Source of the DNA: Streptomyces humi
GTDB lineage: Bacteria; Actinomycetota; Actinomycetes; Streptomycetales; Streptomycetaceae
Length of the DNA: 64,000 nucleotides
Assembly (NCBI RefSeq): GCF_001005085.2
Contig: NZ_LBMU02000003.1
Coordinates: 124,001-188,000, forward strand
Direction of reading: 5' to 3'
Part shown: piece by piece, positions 1 to 7,149 of the stretch
Layout: every line of letters starts with the position of its first letter
How positions within the stretch are numbered: position 1 is the first letter of the stretch
Position numbers and translations under genes: made by a program
The notes under the pieces: model-generated
Seen by the model: only the letters and a program-made list of their open reading frames with translations
Told to the model about the DNA's origin: nothing
Databases searched by the model: none

Positions 1-493
1 CCCGGCACATGTCACACGTCTGGGCGGTGGTGCCCGGCGCCGCGCCCTCACCGTTGCAGGTGTTGCAGACGACCGCCGTGTCGACCTGGATGTCCTTGGT
101 CGTGCCGAAGGCCGCCTCGTCGAGCTCGACCTCGATCCGGATCATCGCGTCCTGGCCGCGCCGCGTCCGCGACCTCGGCCCACGCTGCGACGCCGTACCG
201 AAGAACGCGTCCATGATGTCCGAGAAGTTCCCGAACCCACCGGCGCCGAAGCCGCCCGCGCCCCCGCCGCCGCTCTGCGACAGCGGATCCCCGCCCAGGT
301 CGTAGACCTGCTTCTTCTGCGGATCGGAGAGCACCTCGTAAGCGGCGTTGATCTCCTTGAACCGCTCCTGGGTCTTCGGATCCGGGTTGACGTCCGGGTG
401 CAGCTCGCGCGCGAGCCGACGGAAGGCCTTCTTGATCTCTTCCTGCGACGCGTCGCGGCGCACGCCGAGAACGGCGTAGTAGTCCGTGGCCAC
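1..493 (-). CDS. dnaJ: Chaperone DnaJ (Hsp40), 5' part only
   Basis: DnaJ stimulates the DnaK ATPase and delivers unfolded clients in the cytosol. The GTG start at 493 begins directly after the hrcA stop at 494. The visible 164 residues hold a J domain ([10 protein letters not shown], then the HPD motif in [10 protein letters not shown]), a Gly/Phe-rich linker ([15 protein letters not shown]) and the start of the central domain with the first zinc-finger repeat (CNTCNGEG, then CDMCR). The gene runs off the left edge of the window. Zero spacing from hrcA implies one heat-shock operon under the CIRCE site at 1579. The type with all zinc fingers points to a full DnaJ rather than a CbpA-like protein. 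Streptomyces usually has two dnaJ genes; linkage to hrcA suggests the one called dnaJ2 (from memory). Confidence 0.95.
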   Translation of the reverse strand, partial: MATDYYAVLGVRRDASQEEIKKAFRRLARELHPDVNPDPKTQERFKEINAAYEVLSDPQKKQVYDLGGDPLSQSGGGGAGGFGAGGFGNFSDIMDAFFGTASQRGPRSRTRRGQDAMIRIEVELDEAAFGTTKDIQVDTAVVCNTCNGEGAAPGTTAQTCDMCR

Positions 494-1510
494 TTACGAC
501 TCCGCCAGGATCTGTCCGACGTACCGTGCCACCGCTCGTACCGCTCCCATCGTTCCCGGGTAATCCATGCGGGTCGGTCCGACCACGCCGAGTTTGGCGA
601 GTGCCTCGCCGCCCGAACCGTAACCGACCGACACCACGGACGTGGAGTTGAGTCCCTCGTGGGCGTTCTCGTGACCGATGCGTACGGTCATGCCCGAATC
701 CCCTGCCTCGCCCATGAGTTTGAGGAGGACGACATGCTCCTCCAGAGCCTCCAGGACGGGCCGGATCATGAGGGGGAAGTCATGCCCGAAGCGGGTGAGA
801 TTGGCGGTGCCGCCGATCACCAGCCGCTCCTCGTTCTCCTCGACGAGCGTCTCCAGCAGGGTGGAGAGCACCGCCGAGACCGCGCCGCGGTCCTCGGCCT
901 CGAAGGCGTCCGGCAGGTCCTCCACCAGCCGGGGCACGTCCGAGAACCGGCGCCCCGCGACCCGGCTGTTCAGCCGCGCCCGCAGATCCGCCAGCGACGT
1001 CTCCCCGAACGGCGCCGGGCAGTCCACCAGCCGCTGCTCGACCCGCCCGGTGTCGGTGATCAGCACCAGCATCAGCCGCGCGGGGGCGAGCGCGAGCAGT
1101 TCCACATGCCGCACGGTCGACCGTGTCAGCGACGGGTACTGCACCACGGCCACCTGCCGCGTCAGCTGGGCCAGCAGCCGGACCGTCCGCGCCACGACGT
1201 CGTCGAGGTCGACGGCGCCGTCGAGGAAGTTCTGGATGGCACGCCGCTCTGGCGCGCTCATCGGTTTGACACCGGCCAGCTTGTCGACGAACAGCCGGTA
1301 GCCCTTGTCGGTGGGGATCCGCCCCGCACTGGTGTGCGGCTGCGCGATGTAACCCTCGTCCTCCAGGGCGGCCATGTCGTTGCGCACCGTCGCCGGCGAG
1401 ACGCCGAGGTTGTGCCGCTCGGTCAGCGCCTTCGACCCGACCGGCTCCTCGGTCCCGACATAGTCCTGGACGATGGCGCGCAACACCTGGAGCCTGCGTT
1501 CACTCAGCAT
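494..1510 (-). CDS. hrcA: Heat-inducible transcription repressor HrcA
   Basis: HrcA represses class I heat-shock genes by binding the CIRCE inverted repeat and is kept active by GroEL. The 338-residue product has the family's usual length. It has an N-terminal winged-helix domain ([18 protein letters not shown], then [20 protein letters not shown]) followed by a GAF-like regulatory domain ending in a conserved stretch near [21 protein letters not shown] chose ATG at 1510, not the longer upstream frame, because GGAGGT lies nine bases before it and HrcA proteins begin MLSERR. The perfect CIRCE at 1579-1605 lies between promoter and gene, so it is autoregulated. dnaJ follows with no gap. Confidence 0.96.
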   Translation of the reverse strand: MLSERRLQVLRAIVQDYVGTEEPVGSKALTERHNLGVSPATVRNDMAALEDEGYIAQPHTSAGRIPTDKGYRLFVDKLAGVKPMSAPERRAIQNFLDGAVDLDDVVARTVRLLAQLTRQVAVVQYPSLTRSTVRHVELLALAPARLMLVLITDTGRVEQRLVDCPAPFGETSLADLRARLNSRVAGRRFSDVPRLVEDLPDAFEAEDRGAVSAVLSTLLETLVEENEERLVIGGTANLTRFGHDFPLMIRPVLEALEEHVVLLKLMGEAGDSGMTVRIGHENAHEGLNSTSVVSVGYGSGGEALAKLGVVGPTRMDYPGTMGAVRAVARYVGQILAES

Positions 1511-1578
1511 CCGCGCCACACCTCCAGAGAGTCGTCCCCGTGGCCTTTCGGGTCCTTCGAGTCTTTCGAGTCTTTCGT

Positions 1579-1605
1579 CTGGCACTCTGCGAGCCCGAGT
1601 GCCAG
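1579..1605. promoter_or_regulatory. CIRCE operator (HrcA binding site)
   Basis: Perfect 9-9-9 inverted repeat CTGGCACTC-N9-GAGTGCCAG, which matches the canonical CIRCE core GCACTC-N9-GAGTGC. It lies 69 bases upstream of the hrcA start, just downstream of a candidate -10. HrcA binding here should block hrcA-dnaJ transcription. Confidence 0.93.
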
Positions 1606-1617
1606 CGTCCCCGGCCC

Positions 1618-1648
1618 AGTGTACGGCCGTCGGGTACTGACTGGGCAA
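1618..1648 (-). promoter_or_regulatory. Candidate hrcA-dnaJ promoter
   Basis: On the minus strand TTGCCC (1648-1643) is followed after 19 bases by TACACT (1623-1618), resembling a housekeeping promoter with a slightly long spacer. The expected start near 1611 would place the CIRCE site at the very beginning of the transcript. Assigned from spacing and position only. Confidence 0.5.
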
Positions 1649-1689
1649 GGTCGGTACGGGGACGGTACGGACCCGCCGGGTGCTACGGC

Positions 1690-1695
1690 TAGCGT
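1690..1695 (+). promoter_or_regulatory. -10 element of a probable leaderless promoter for the MBL hydrolase
   Basis: TAGCGT is followed by six bases and then the ATG at 1702, the geometry of a leaderless transcript starting at the A of the start codon. No Shine-Dalgarno sequence is present. Confidence 0.5.
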
Positions 1696-1701
1696 CGCGG
1701 T

Positions 1702-2424
1702 ATGACGGTGACTTGGGAAGAGCAGGGCTGGGAGCGGCTGGCCGAGGGCGTCGGCCGGTGCCGGCTGCCCGGCTGGGACTGCACGGCGGGGCTGGTTCTC
1801 GGGGTGGGCACGGCCCTCATGGTGGACGCCGGGTCGAGCCTCGCGGAGGGCGCGCGGTTGCGTACCGAGGCGCAGACGCTCGCCGGCCGCCGTGTGACCC
1901 ATCTCGCGCTCACCCACCCTCACTTCGATCACGTCCTCGGCGCGGCGGCCTTCCCGGACACCGACCTGTACGCGGCGGTCGGCATGGAAACCCTCCTCGC
2001 CCACGGCCGTGAGGAGCTGCGCCTGGACGCCGTCCGCAACGGCCTCCCGGCCCCCGAGGCGGAGGAGGCCGCCGACGCCCTCGCCGTCCCCCGGCACCTG
2101 GTCTCCGGCGAGTGGACCCTCGACCTCGGCGACGGCCGCCAGGCGCTGCTCGCCAACGTGGGTCCCGGCCACACCGCCCACGACCTCGCGGTCCTCGTCC
2201 CCGGCGACCCCGAGGTGGTCTTCTGCGGCGACCTGGTGGAGGAGTCCGGCGACCCGCAGGCCGGCCCCGACGCCGTACCGTCACGGTGGCCGGCCGCCCT
2301 GGACCGGCTGCTGGCGCTCGGCGGCGACCGCGCCCGGTACGTACCCGGTCACGGAGCGGTGGTGGACGCGGCGTTCGTACGGGCCCAGCGCGACGCCCTG
2401 GCAGCACGTTTCGGCGTGTCGTAG
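1702..2424 (+). CDS. MBL-fold metallo-hydrolase
   Basis: A 240-residue metallo-beta-lactamase-fold protein. The metal-binding HxHxDH signature is present as [11 protein letters not shown] near residues 72-82. A second ligand histidine is in [11 protein letters not shown], an aspartate is in [10 protein letters not shown], and a last histidine is in YVPGHGAVV. Members hydrolyse thioesters, lactones or phosphoesters, and nothing visible here sets the substrate. No signal peptide or membrane segment is seen, so it is probably cytosolic. It is divergent from hrcA and 34 bases upstream of the DUF3097 gene. The start is supported by a leaderless -10 rather than by a ribosome binding site. Confidence 0.88.
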   Translation: MTVTWEEQGWERLAEGVGRCRLPGWDCTAGLVLGVGTALMVDAGSSLAEGARLRTEAQTLAGRRVTHLALTHPHFDHVLGAAAFPDTDLYAAVGMETLLAHGREELRLDAVRNGLPAPEAEEAADALAVPRHLVSGEWTLDLGDGRQALLANVGPGHTAHDLAVLVPGDPEVVFCGDLVEESGDPQAGPDAVPSRWPAALDRLLALGGDRARYVPGHGAVVDAAFVRAQRDALAARFGVS

Positions 2425-2445
2425 GCGCGCCGGATCCGCTTCTCC

Positions 2446-2451
2446 TATCGT
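2446..2451 (+). promoter_or_regulatory. -10 element of a probable leaderless promoter for the DUF3097 gene
   Basis: TATCGT is followed by seven bases and then ATG at 2459. No purine-rich ribosome binding site lies in the short gap after the preceding gene. Confidence 0.45.
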
Positions 2452-2458
2452 CATCCGA

Positions 2459-3274
2459 ATGCGCCAGTACTCGCCCGACCTGACTCCGCCCTGGAAGAAG
2501 CCGAAGCCGGTGCCCGAGGTGGCCGCCGAACCCGGCCTGGTCGTCGAGGAACCCGGCACCGGATTCTGCGGCGCGGTGATCCGCTGCGAGGCGGGCACTG
2601 TCACCCTGGAGGACCGCTTCGGCAAACACCGGGTCTTCCCGCTGGAGCCGCGCGGCTTCCTGCTGGAGGGCCGGGTGGTCACCCTCGTACGGCCCGCGTC
2701 CGGCGGTCCGGCACGCCCCTCCCGCACCGCCTCCGGCTCGGTCGCGGTCCCGGGCGCCCGCGCGCGTGTCGCCCGCGCCGGCCGCATCTACGTGGAGGGC
2801 CGCCACGACGCGGAACTGGTCGAGAAGGTGTGGGGCGACGACCTGCGCATCGAGGGCGTGGTCGTGGAGTACCTGGGAGGCGTCGACGACCTGCCGTCGA
2901 TCGTGGCCGAATTCGCACCGGGCCCGGACGCCCGGCTCGGCGTGCTGGTGGACCACCTGGTGCCGGGCACCAAGGAGTGGCGCATCGCGCAGGCGGTCAC
3001 CGGCGACCACGCACTGGTGGTCGGGCACCCGTACATCGACATCTGGGAGGCCGTGAAACCGTCGTCCGTGGGGATCGACGCCTGGCCCCGCGTCCCGCAC
3101 GGCCAGGACTGGAAGACCGGCGTCTGCAAGGCACTCGGCTGGCCCTCGGACAACACGGGCGCGGTGTGGCAGGCGATCCTCGCGCGCGTGGGCACCTACA
3201 AGGACCTGGAACCGGAACTGCTGGGACGGGTCGAGGAACTGATCGACTTCGTCACCGGCAGCGGCGCGGCCTGA
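2459..3274 (+). CDS. DUF3097 family protein with Toprim-like core
   Basis: 271 residues, beginning MRQYSPDLTPPWKKPKPVPE, the usual start of actinobacterial DUF3097 proteins. The N-terminal third is a small beta-rich module (residues about 25-75). The rest contains RIYVEGRHDAELVEKVW (from about residue 107), VDHLVPGTKEWRIAQAV and VVGHPYIDIWEAVKP. That order (Glu in a VEGxxDA motif, then an Asp-containing D-x(3)-PG segment) resembles the Toprim fold of RNase M5 and DnaG-type primases, suggesting a nucleic-acid enzyme. The family has no established function that I know of. The start at 2459 is chosen because it matches family N-termini and has a -10-like TATCGT seven bases upstream. Confidence 0.85.
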   Translation: MRQYSPDLTPPWKKPKPVPEVAAEPGLVVEEPGTGFCGAVIRCEAGTVTLEDRFGKHRVFPLEPRGFLLEGRVVTLVRPASGGPARPSRTASGSVAVPGARARVARAGRIYVEGRHDAELVEKVWGDDLRIEGVVVEYLGGVDDLPSIVAEFAPGPDARLGVLVDHLVPGTKEWRIAQAVTGDHALVVGHPYIDIWEAVKPSSVGIDAWPRVPHGQDWKTGVCKALGWPSDNTGAVWQAILARVGTYKDLEPELLGRVEELIDFVTGSGAA

Positions 3275-3294
3275 CCTTCCCACAAGCAGCGAAC

Positions 3295-3448
3295 TCGCCG
3301 GTCTCCGGTGTAGTGCCGAGAGGTTTCTCGGCATCCGCCGTCCTCCGGTGGAATGCCGAGAGGTTTCTCGTCGGCATTCGCCGGTCTTCGATGGAGTGCC
3401 GAGAAGTTTCTCGTCGGCATTCGCCGGTCTTCGATGGAATGCCAGGAG
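3295..3448. repeat. Tandem 39-44 bp repeat of hairpins between convergent genes
   Basis: About 3.5 copies of a unit that begins TCGCCGGTCTTCGATGGA, starting at 3295, 3334, 3378 and 3421. Each full unit contains a stem-loop. The first is TGCCGAGA-GGTT-TCTCGGCA, and in the later ones the outer arms ATGCCGA and TCGGCAT enclose a GAGA/TCTC inner stem. The block fills the gap between the DUF3097 gene (plus) and hemW (minus) and probably stops transcription from both sides. No coding potential is convincing. Confidence 0.85.
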
Positions 3449-3515
3449 TTCCTTGGCCCGCTCCGGTGCCGCACCCGGCCACCACGAGGTCAGGCCGGTC
3501 CACCCGCCCAAGTGA

Positions 3516-4748
3516 TCAGTCGACCAGATCCCTGACCACCGCGTCCGCCAGCAGCCGCCCGCGCAGCGTCAGCACCGCCCGCCCCTCGTCGTACGCACCG
3601 CTCTCCAGCAGCCCCTCCCCCAGGGCCCGCCGCGAAGCCGCGAGGCCCGCCTCCTTCAGCAGCCCCAGCGGCACCCCCTCGCGCAGCCGCAGCTCCAGCA
3701 GGATCCGCTCCACCCGCCGGTCCTCGTCCGACAGGACCTCGCGCCCGGCCCCCGGCGACCGCCCGGACGCCAGCGCCGCCGCGTACGCCCCCGGATGCTT
3801 GACGTTCCACCAGCGCACCCCGCCGACGTGCGAGTGCGCCCCCGGTCCCGCGCCCCACCAGTCCGCACCCCGCCAGTACAGCTCGTTGTGCAGGCAGCGG
3901 CCCGCCTCGGAGGTCGCCCAGTTCGACACCTCGTACCAGTCGAAACCCGCCTCCGCCAGCACCGACTCGGCGATCAGGTACCGGTCGGCGTGCACGTCGT
4001 CGTCGGTCATCGGCACCTCGCCCCGCCGGATCCGGCGCGCCAGCTGCGTACCCTCCTCGACGATCAGCGCGTACGCCGACACGTGGTCGGGTCCCGCCCC
4101 GATCGCCGCGTCGAGGGAGGCCCGCCAGTCGTCGTCGGACTCACCGGGCGTGCCGTAGATCAGGTCCAGGTTGACGTGCTCGAAGCCGGCCGCGCGGGCC
4201 TCGGCCACGCACGCCTCGGGTCGTCCGGGGGTGTGCGTCCGGTCGAGCACCCGCAGCACGTGCTGCCGGGCGCTCTGCATGCCGAAGGAGATCCGGTTGA
4301 AGCCGCCCTCCCGCAGGGCCGCCAGGTACGCCGGGTCGACGGACTCCGGGTTCGCCTCCGTGGTGATCTCCGCGTCCGCCGCGAGCCCGAACTCGTCCCG
4401 GATCGCGCCCAGCATCCGCACCAGGTCACCGGCGGCCAGCAGGGTCGGCGTACCGCCGCCCACGAAGACCGTGCGCACCTCGCGCGGGTCGTCGCCGAGG
4501 ACCTTCCTGGCCAGCCTGACCTCGTCGACGAGTGTGTCCGCGTAGTTGTCACGGGAGGCCAGCACCCCGCCGGTGCCGCGCAGCTCGGTCGCCGTGTAGG
4601 TGTTGAAGTCGCAGTAGCCGCAGCGGGTCGCGCAGTACGGGACGTGCAGGTAGAACCCGAGGGGGCGGGCGGCGGCGCCGGCCAGCGCGGACGCCGGGAG
4701 CGTGCCGTCGTCCGGAACCGGCTCGCCGTCGGGAAGTGCGGAAGGCAT
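3516..4748 (-). CDS. hemW: Radical SAM protein HemW (heme chaperone, HemN-like)
   Basis: A 410-residue radical-SAM protein of the HemN/HemW group. The iron-sulfur motif CxxxCxxC is CATRCGYCDF at residues 39-48, followed by the SAM-binding glycine stretch VFVGGGTPTLL and the conserved TTEANPES and GGFNRISFGMQS. It has the HemW-type CxxxCxxC motif and lacks the N-terminal extension typical of true coproporphyrinogen dehydrogenases, so HemW, which inserts heme into respiratory proteins, is the better call. ATG at 4748 is preceded by GGGGGA; a second ATG lies nine bases upstream. The upstream region carries an in-frame 27-bp tandem repeat (4823-4885). It is convergent with the DUF3097 gene. Confidence 0.9.
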   Translation of the reverse strand: MPSALPDGEPVPDDGTLPASALAGAAARPLGFYLHVPYCATRCGYCDFNTYTATELRGTGGVLASRDNYADTLVDEVRLARKVLGDDPREVRTVFVGGGTPTLLAAGDLVRMLGAIRDEFGLAADAEITTEANPESVDPAYLAALREGGFNRISFGMQSARQHVLRVLDRTHTPGRPEACVAEARAAGFEHVNLDLIYGTPGESDDDWRASLDAAIGAGPDHVSAYALIVEEGTQLARRIRRGEVPMTDDDVHADRYLIAESVLAEAGFDWYEVSNWATSEAGRCLHNELYWRGADWWGAGPGAHSHVGGVRWWNVKHPGAYAAALASGRSPGAGREVLSDEDRRVERILLELRLREGVPLGLLKEAGLAASRRALGEGLLESGAYDEGRAVLTLRGRLLADAVVRDLVD

Positions 4749-4822
4749 GTCCCCCATTGTCCCGTACCCGCCGCGAACCGGTTCCCACCGCCGGCACGGC
4801 CCGTACGACACCGTACGCGCGC

Positions 4823-4885
4823 GTGCCCTGCACGACCCTGTACACGCGCGTGCCCTGCACGACCCTGTACACACGCGTGCCCTGC
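4823..4885. repeat. 27-bp tandem repeat upstream of hemW
   Basis: GTGCCCTGCAC recurs at 4823, 4850 and 4877, exactly 27 bases apart; the full unit also contains GACCCTGTACAC. A diverged partial unit precedes it. It lies in the 200-base gap between hemW and the phosphatase gene. The period is a multiple of three and stays open in the hemW frame, but it lies upstream of the probable start. Confidence 0.85.
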
Positions 4886-4956
4886 ACGGCCTCGTCCGCG
4901 GGGCGTGCCCCGGTCCGGTGGGGCTCCGGCCTCGTGCGGCCCCGGCGGCCGCGTGG

Positions 4957-7047
4957 TCATTCCGCCTGGAGGACCAGCAGTGCCAGGTCGTCCTCGGGCT
5001 GGCCGCCGCCGAACTCGTGGACGAGCCGTCTGATCCGCTCGGCGATCAGCTCGGCGCTCAGCCCCACGCAGCCGGCCAGCGCCTGCGCGAGCCCGTCGCC
5101 GTCGTCGAACTGGCGGGAACCGGAACGGCGCTCGGTGACCCCGTCGGTCACGCACAGCAGGCTGTCGCCGGGCGCGAGCTCGATGGTCTCGCTGGTGTAC
5201 GTCTCGTCCTCGACGACCCCGAGCAGCGTCTGCGGCCGGGCGGCGGTGCGTACCTCGCCGTCGGGGCCGAGCAGCAGCGGCAGCGGATGCCCGGCGCTGG
5301 CGAGGGTACAGCGGGCACCGCCCTCCTCCAGGAGGGTCAGTTCGCCGTAGAGGAGGGACAGGAACCGGGTCTGCGGCCCGTCCCCGGCGGGCAGCGGATG
5401 GCCGCCGGCGGCGACCAGGGCGCGGGCGGCGGCGTCGGCGGCCTCGGTGGCGTCGTCGAGGAGCAGCTGGTTCAGGCGGTCGAGGACGTCGGCGACCCGG
5501 TAGCCCTCGCGCGCGAGGAGCCGCAGCCAGGGCCGCGCCAGGCCGATGACGACGGCCGCCTCCGGGCCCTTGCCCTGGACGTCGCCGACGGCGAAGCACC
5601 AGCGGCCGTCACCGGCCGGGAACAGGTCGTAGAAGTCGCCGCTGGGACCGCCCATGTCACACGGCTCGTAGACGAGCGCGCTGCGCAGGCCCGGGATCTC
5701 GGCGACCGCGCCGGGCAGCAGCCCCCGCTGGAGGACGGCGCTGATGGTGGCCTGCCGGGCGTACTGGCGGGCCGCGCCGATGGCGAGGGCGACCCGGCGT
5801 CCGAAGTCCTCGACCAGGCCGGTGATCTCGTCGGGGAAGCCGTCCGGGCCGGCGCGTCCGATGACGAGGGTGCCGAGCGGACGGCCACCCGCGATCAGCC
5901 GGTAGGCGAGCGCCGCGCCGTGGGCGCCCTGCGGGCCGAGCGCCGCGCCGGGCCAGGGATACGGCTCGGGCCCGGACCGTAAGCCGCCCTTCGCGCCCGG
6001 CGGGTCCTTCTCCAGGGCCCTGCGCAGTTCCTCGATGCGGTTCTCGCTGCTGTGCCAGACCCGGGCCAGCCGCGGCCCGCCGGCACCCGTGGGGTCGTTC
6101 CAGCCGCCGCGTACGGTCGCCTCGTCCTCCAGCCACACCGCGCACCAGTCGGCGAGCCTCGGCACGATCAGCTGGCCGGTGAGCGCGGCCACCAGGTTCT
6201 CGTCGAGCTGTCCGGCGAGCAGGTCGGAGGCCTCGGCGAGGAAGGTCAGGGCGCCCCGGTTGAGCCAGTCCCGGTCCCGCTCGGGCCGGTGCGGGCATCC
6301 CTGGTCGGGCGCGGGCGACGGCGCGGGAGACGGGGTGTGCGGCTCCGAGGAGGCAGGCGGTTCGGGGGCGAGGATCCCGGCGACCCGCAGTTCCTGCTCG
6401 TCGGGCAGGGTGCCGCCGCGGCCGGTCAGCCGGGCCCACACCGACTTCGCGCCGGTCCGGTAGGTCACCCCCCAGGACTCGGCGAGCGAGGCGACCAGCC
6501 GCAGCCCCCGCCCGAACTCCGGCGTCTCGTACGGCGTCTCGCCCGCGTGGTCGCGGGGGGCACGAGAGGGATGGTGGTCGGTCACCTCGACGACGAGCGC
6601 CGTCCCTTCATGCCGCTCGTGCTGTTGGTGCTGTTCGCGCTGTTCATGCTGTTCATGCTGTTCGCGCTGTTCGCGCTGTTCGCGCTGTTGACGCTTCTCG
6701 CGTTGTGCATGTTGCTGGTGCTGTTCGACTGCGGGCTGCTCCAGCCACCAGTCGATCTCGACGTCGGTGCCGGCGTGCACCACGGCGTTGGTGACCAGTT
6801 CGCTGACGACGATCATGGCGTCCTCGGCGACCCGCCGCTGTTCCCGGCCCAGCAGTCCGCAGTCCGTCCACTCGTCCAGGGAAGCGCGCACCAGCGCGCG
6901 GGCGGAACCGGGTGCCAGCGGGCTCCCCGGCAGAGTCGCGCGCCCCTGCGCGCGCGGGACCGTGCTTTCGTGCGCGGGCGCCTCGTCGCGCGCAGGCGCC
7001 TCACGGACCGGGGAGACGGTCTCCCGTTGCGTGGGTATGGCCCCCAT
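4957..7047 (-). CDS. PP2C (SpoIIE-type) phosphatase with anti-sigma ATPase and GAF domains
   Basis: About 696 residues. The order is an RsbW-like HATPase domain (residues about 45-215; N-box EDAMIVVSELVTNAVVHAG, G-box GRGLRLVASLAESWGV), a GAF region (about 265-430), and a C-terminal PP2C/SpoIIE domain (about 465-695; VYEPCDMGGPSGDFYDLFP, FAVGDVQGKGPEAA, LLCVTDGVTERR, PEDDLALLVL). Such proteins set the phosphorylation of anti-anti-sigma factors and can also bind sigma factors. The HATPase is interrupted by about 40 residues of Gln/Glu/His/Arg repeats coded by a 9-bp microsatellite. The start at 7047 (MGAIPTQRE) follows GGGGAG; an upstream ATG at 7080 is less well supported. It is divergent from the hybrid kinase, an arrangement like S. 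coelicolor osaC-osaA (recalled, not verified). Confidence 0.88.
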   Translation of the reverse strand: MGAIPTQRETVSPVREAPARDEAPAHESTVPRAQGRATLPGSPLAPGSARALVRASLDEWTDCGLLGREQRRVAEDAMIVVSELVTNAVVHAGTDVEIDWWLEQPAVEQHQQHAQREKRQQREQREQREQHEQHEQREQHQQHERHEGTALVVEVTDHHPSRAPRDHAGETPYETPEFGRGLRLVASLAESWGVTYRTGAKSVWARLTGRGGTLPDEQELRVAGILAPEPPASSEPHTPSPAPSPAPDQGCPHRPERDRDWLNRGALTFLAEASDLLAGQLDENLVAALTGQLIVPRLADWCAVWLEDEATVRGGWNDPTGAGGPRLARVWHSSENRIEELRRALEKDPPGAKGGLRSGPEPYPWPGAALGPQGAHGAALAYRLIAGGRPLGTLVIGRAGPDGFPDEITGLVEDFGRRVALAIGAARQYARQATISAVLQRGLLPGAVAEIPGLRSALVYEPCDMGGPSGDFYDLFPAGDGRWCFAVGDVQGKGPEAAVVIGLARPWLRLLAREGYRVADVLDRLNQLLLDDATEAADAAARALVAAGGHPLPAGDGPQTRFLSLLYGELTLLEEGGARCTLASAGHPLPLLLGPDGEVRTAARPQTLLGVVEDETYTSETIELAPGDSLLCVTDGVTERRSGSRQFDDGDGLAQALAGCVGLSAELIAERIRRLVHEFGGGQPEDDLALLVLQAE
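6612..6728. repeat. 9-bp microsatellite inside the phosphatase gene
   Basis: Repeats of CTGTTCGCG and CTGTTCATG (plus strand), with decayed copies at both ends, encode Glu-Gln-Arg/His triplets on the minus strand. The array lies between the N-box and G-boxes of the ATPase domain, and unit changes keep the frame. Confidence 0.8.
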
Positions 7048-7149
7048 GTCCAGCTCCCCGAGCAGTTCGGACGAATACATCCCGATGGATGCGGACAGAG
7101 TGACAGACTGACTGCGCCCATAAGCACCGAGTTACCGAAGTGGGCCGCC

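Noticed and set aside
9..305. Plus-strand frame opposite dnaJ
   Set aside because: Pro/Ser-rich translation antisense to the J-domain and Gly/Phe region; no support as a gene.
3295..3448. CRISPR array
   Set aside because: The repeats are directly abutting 39-44 bp units without unique spacers, and no cas genes are nearby.
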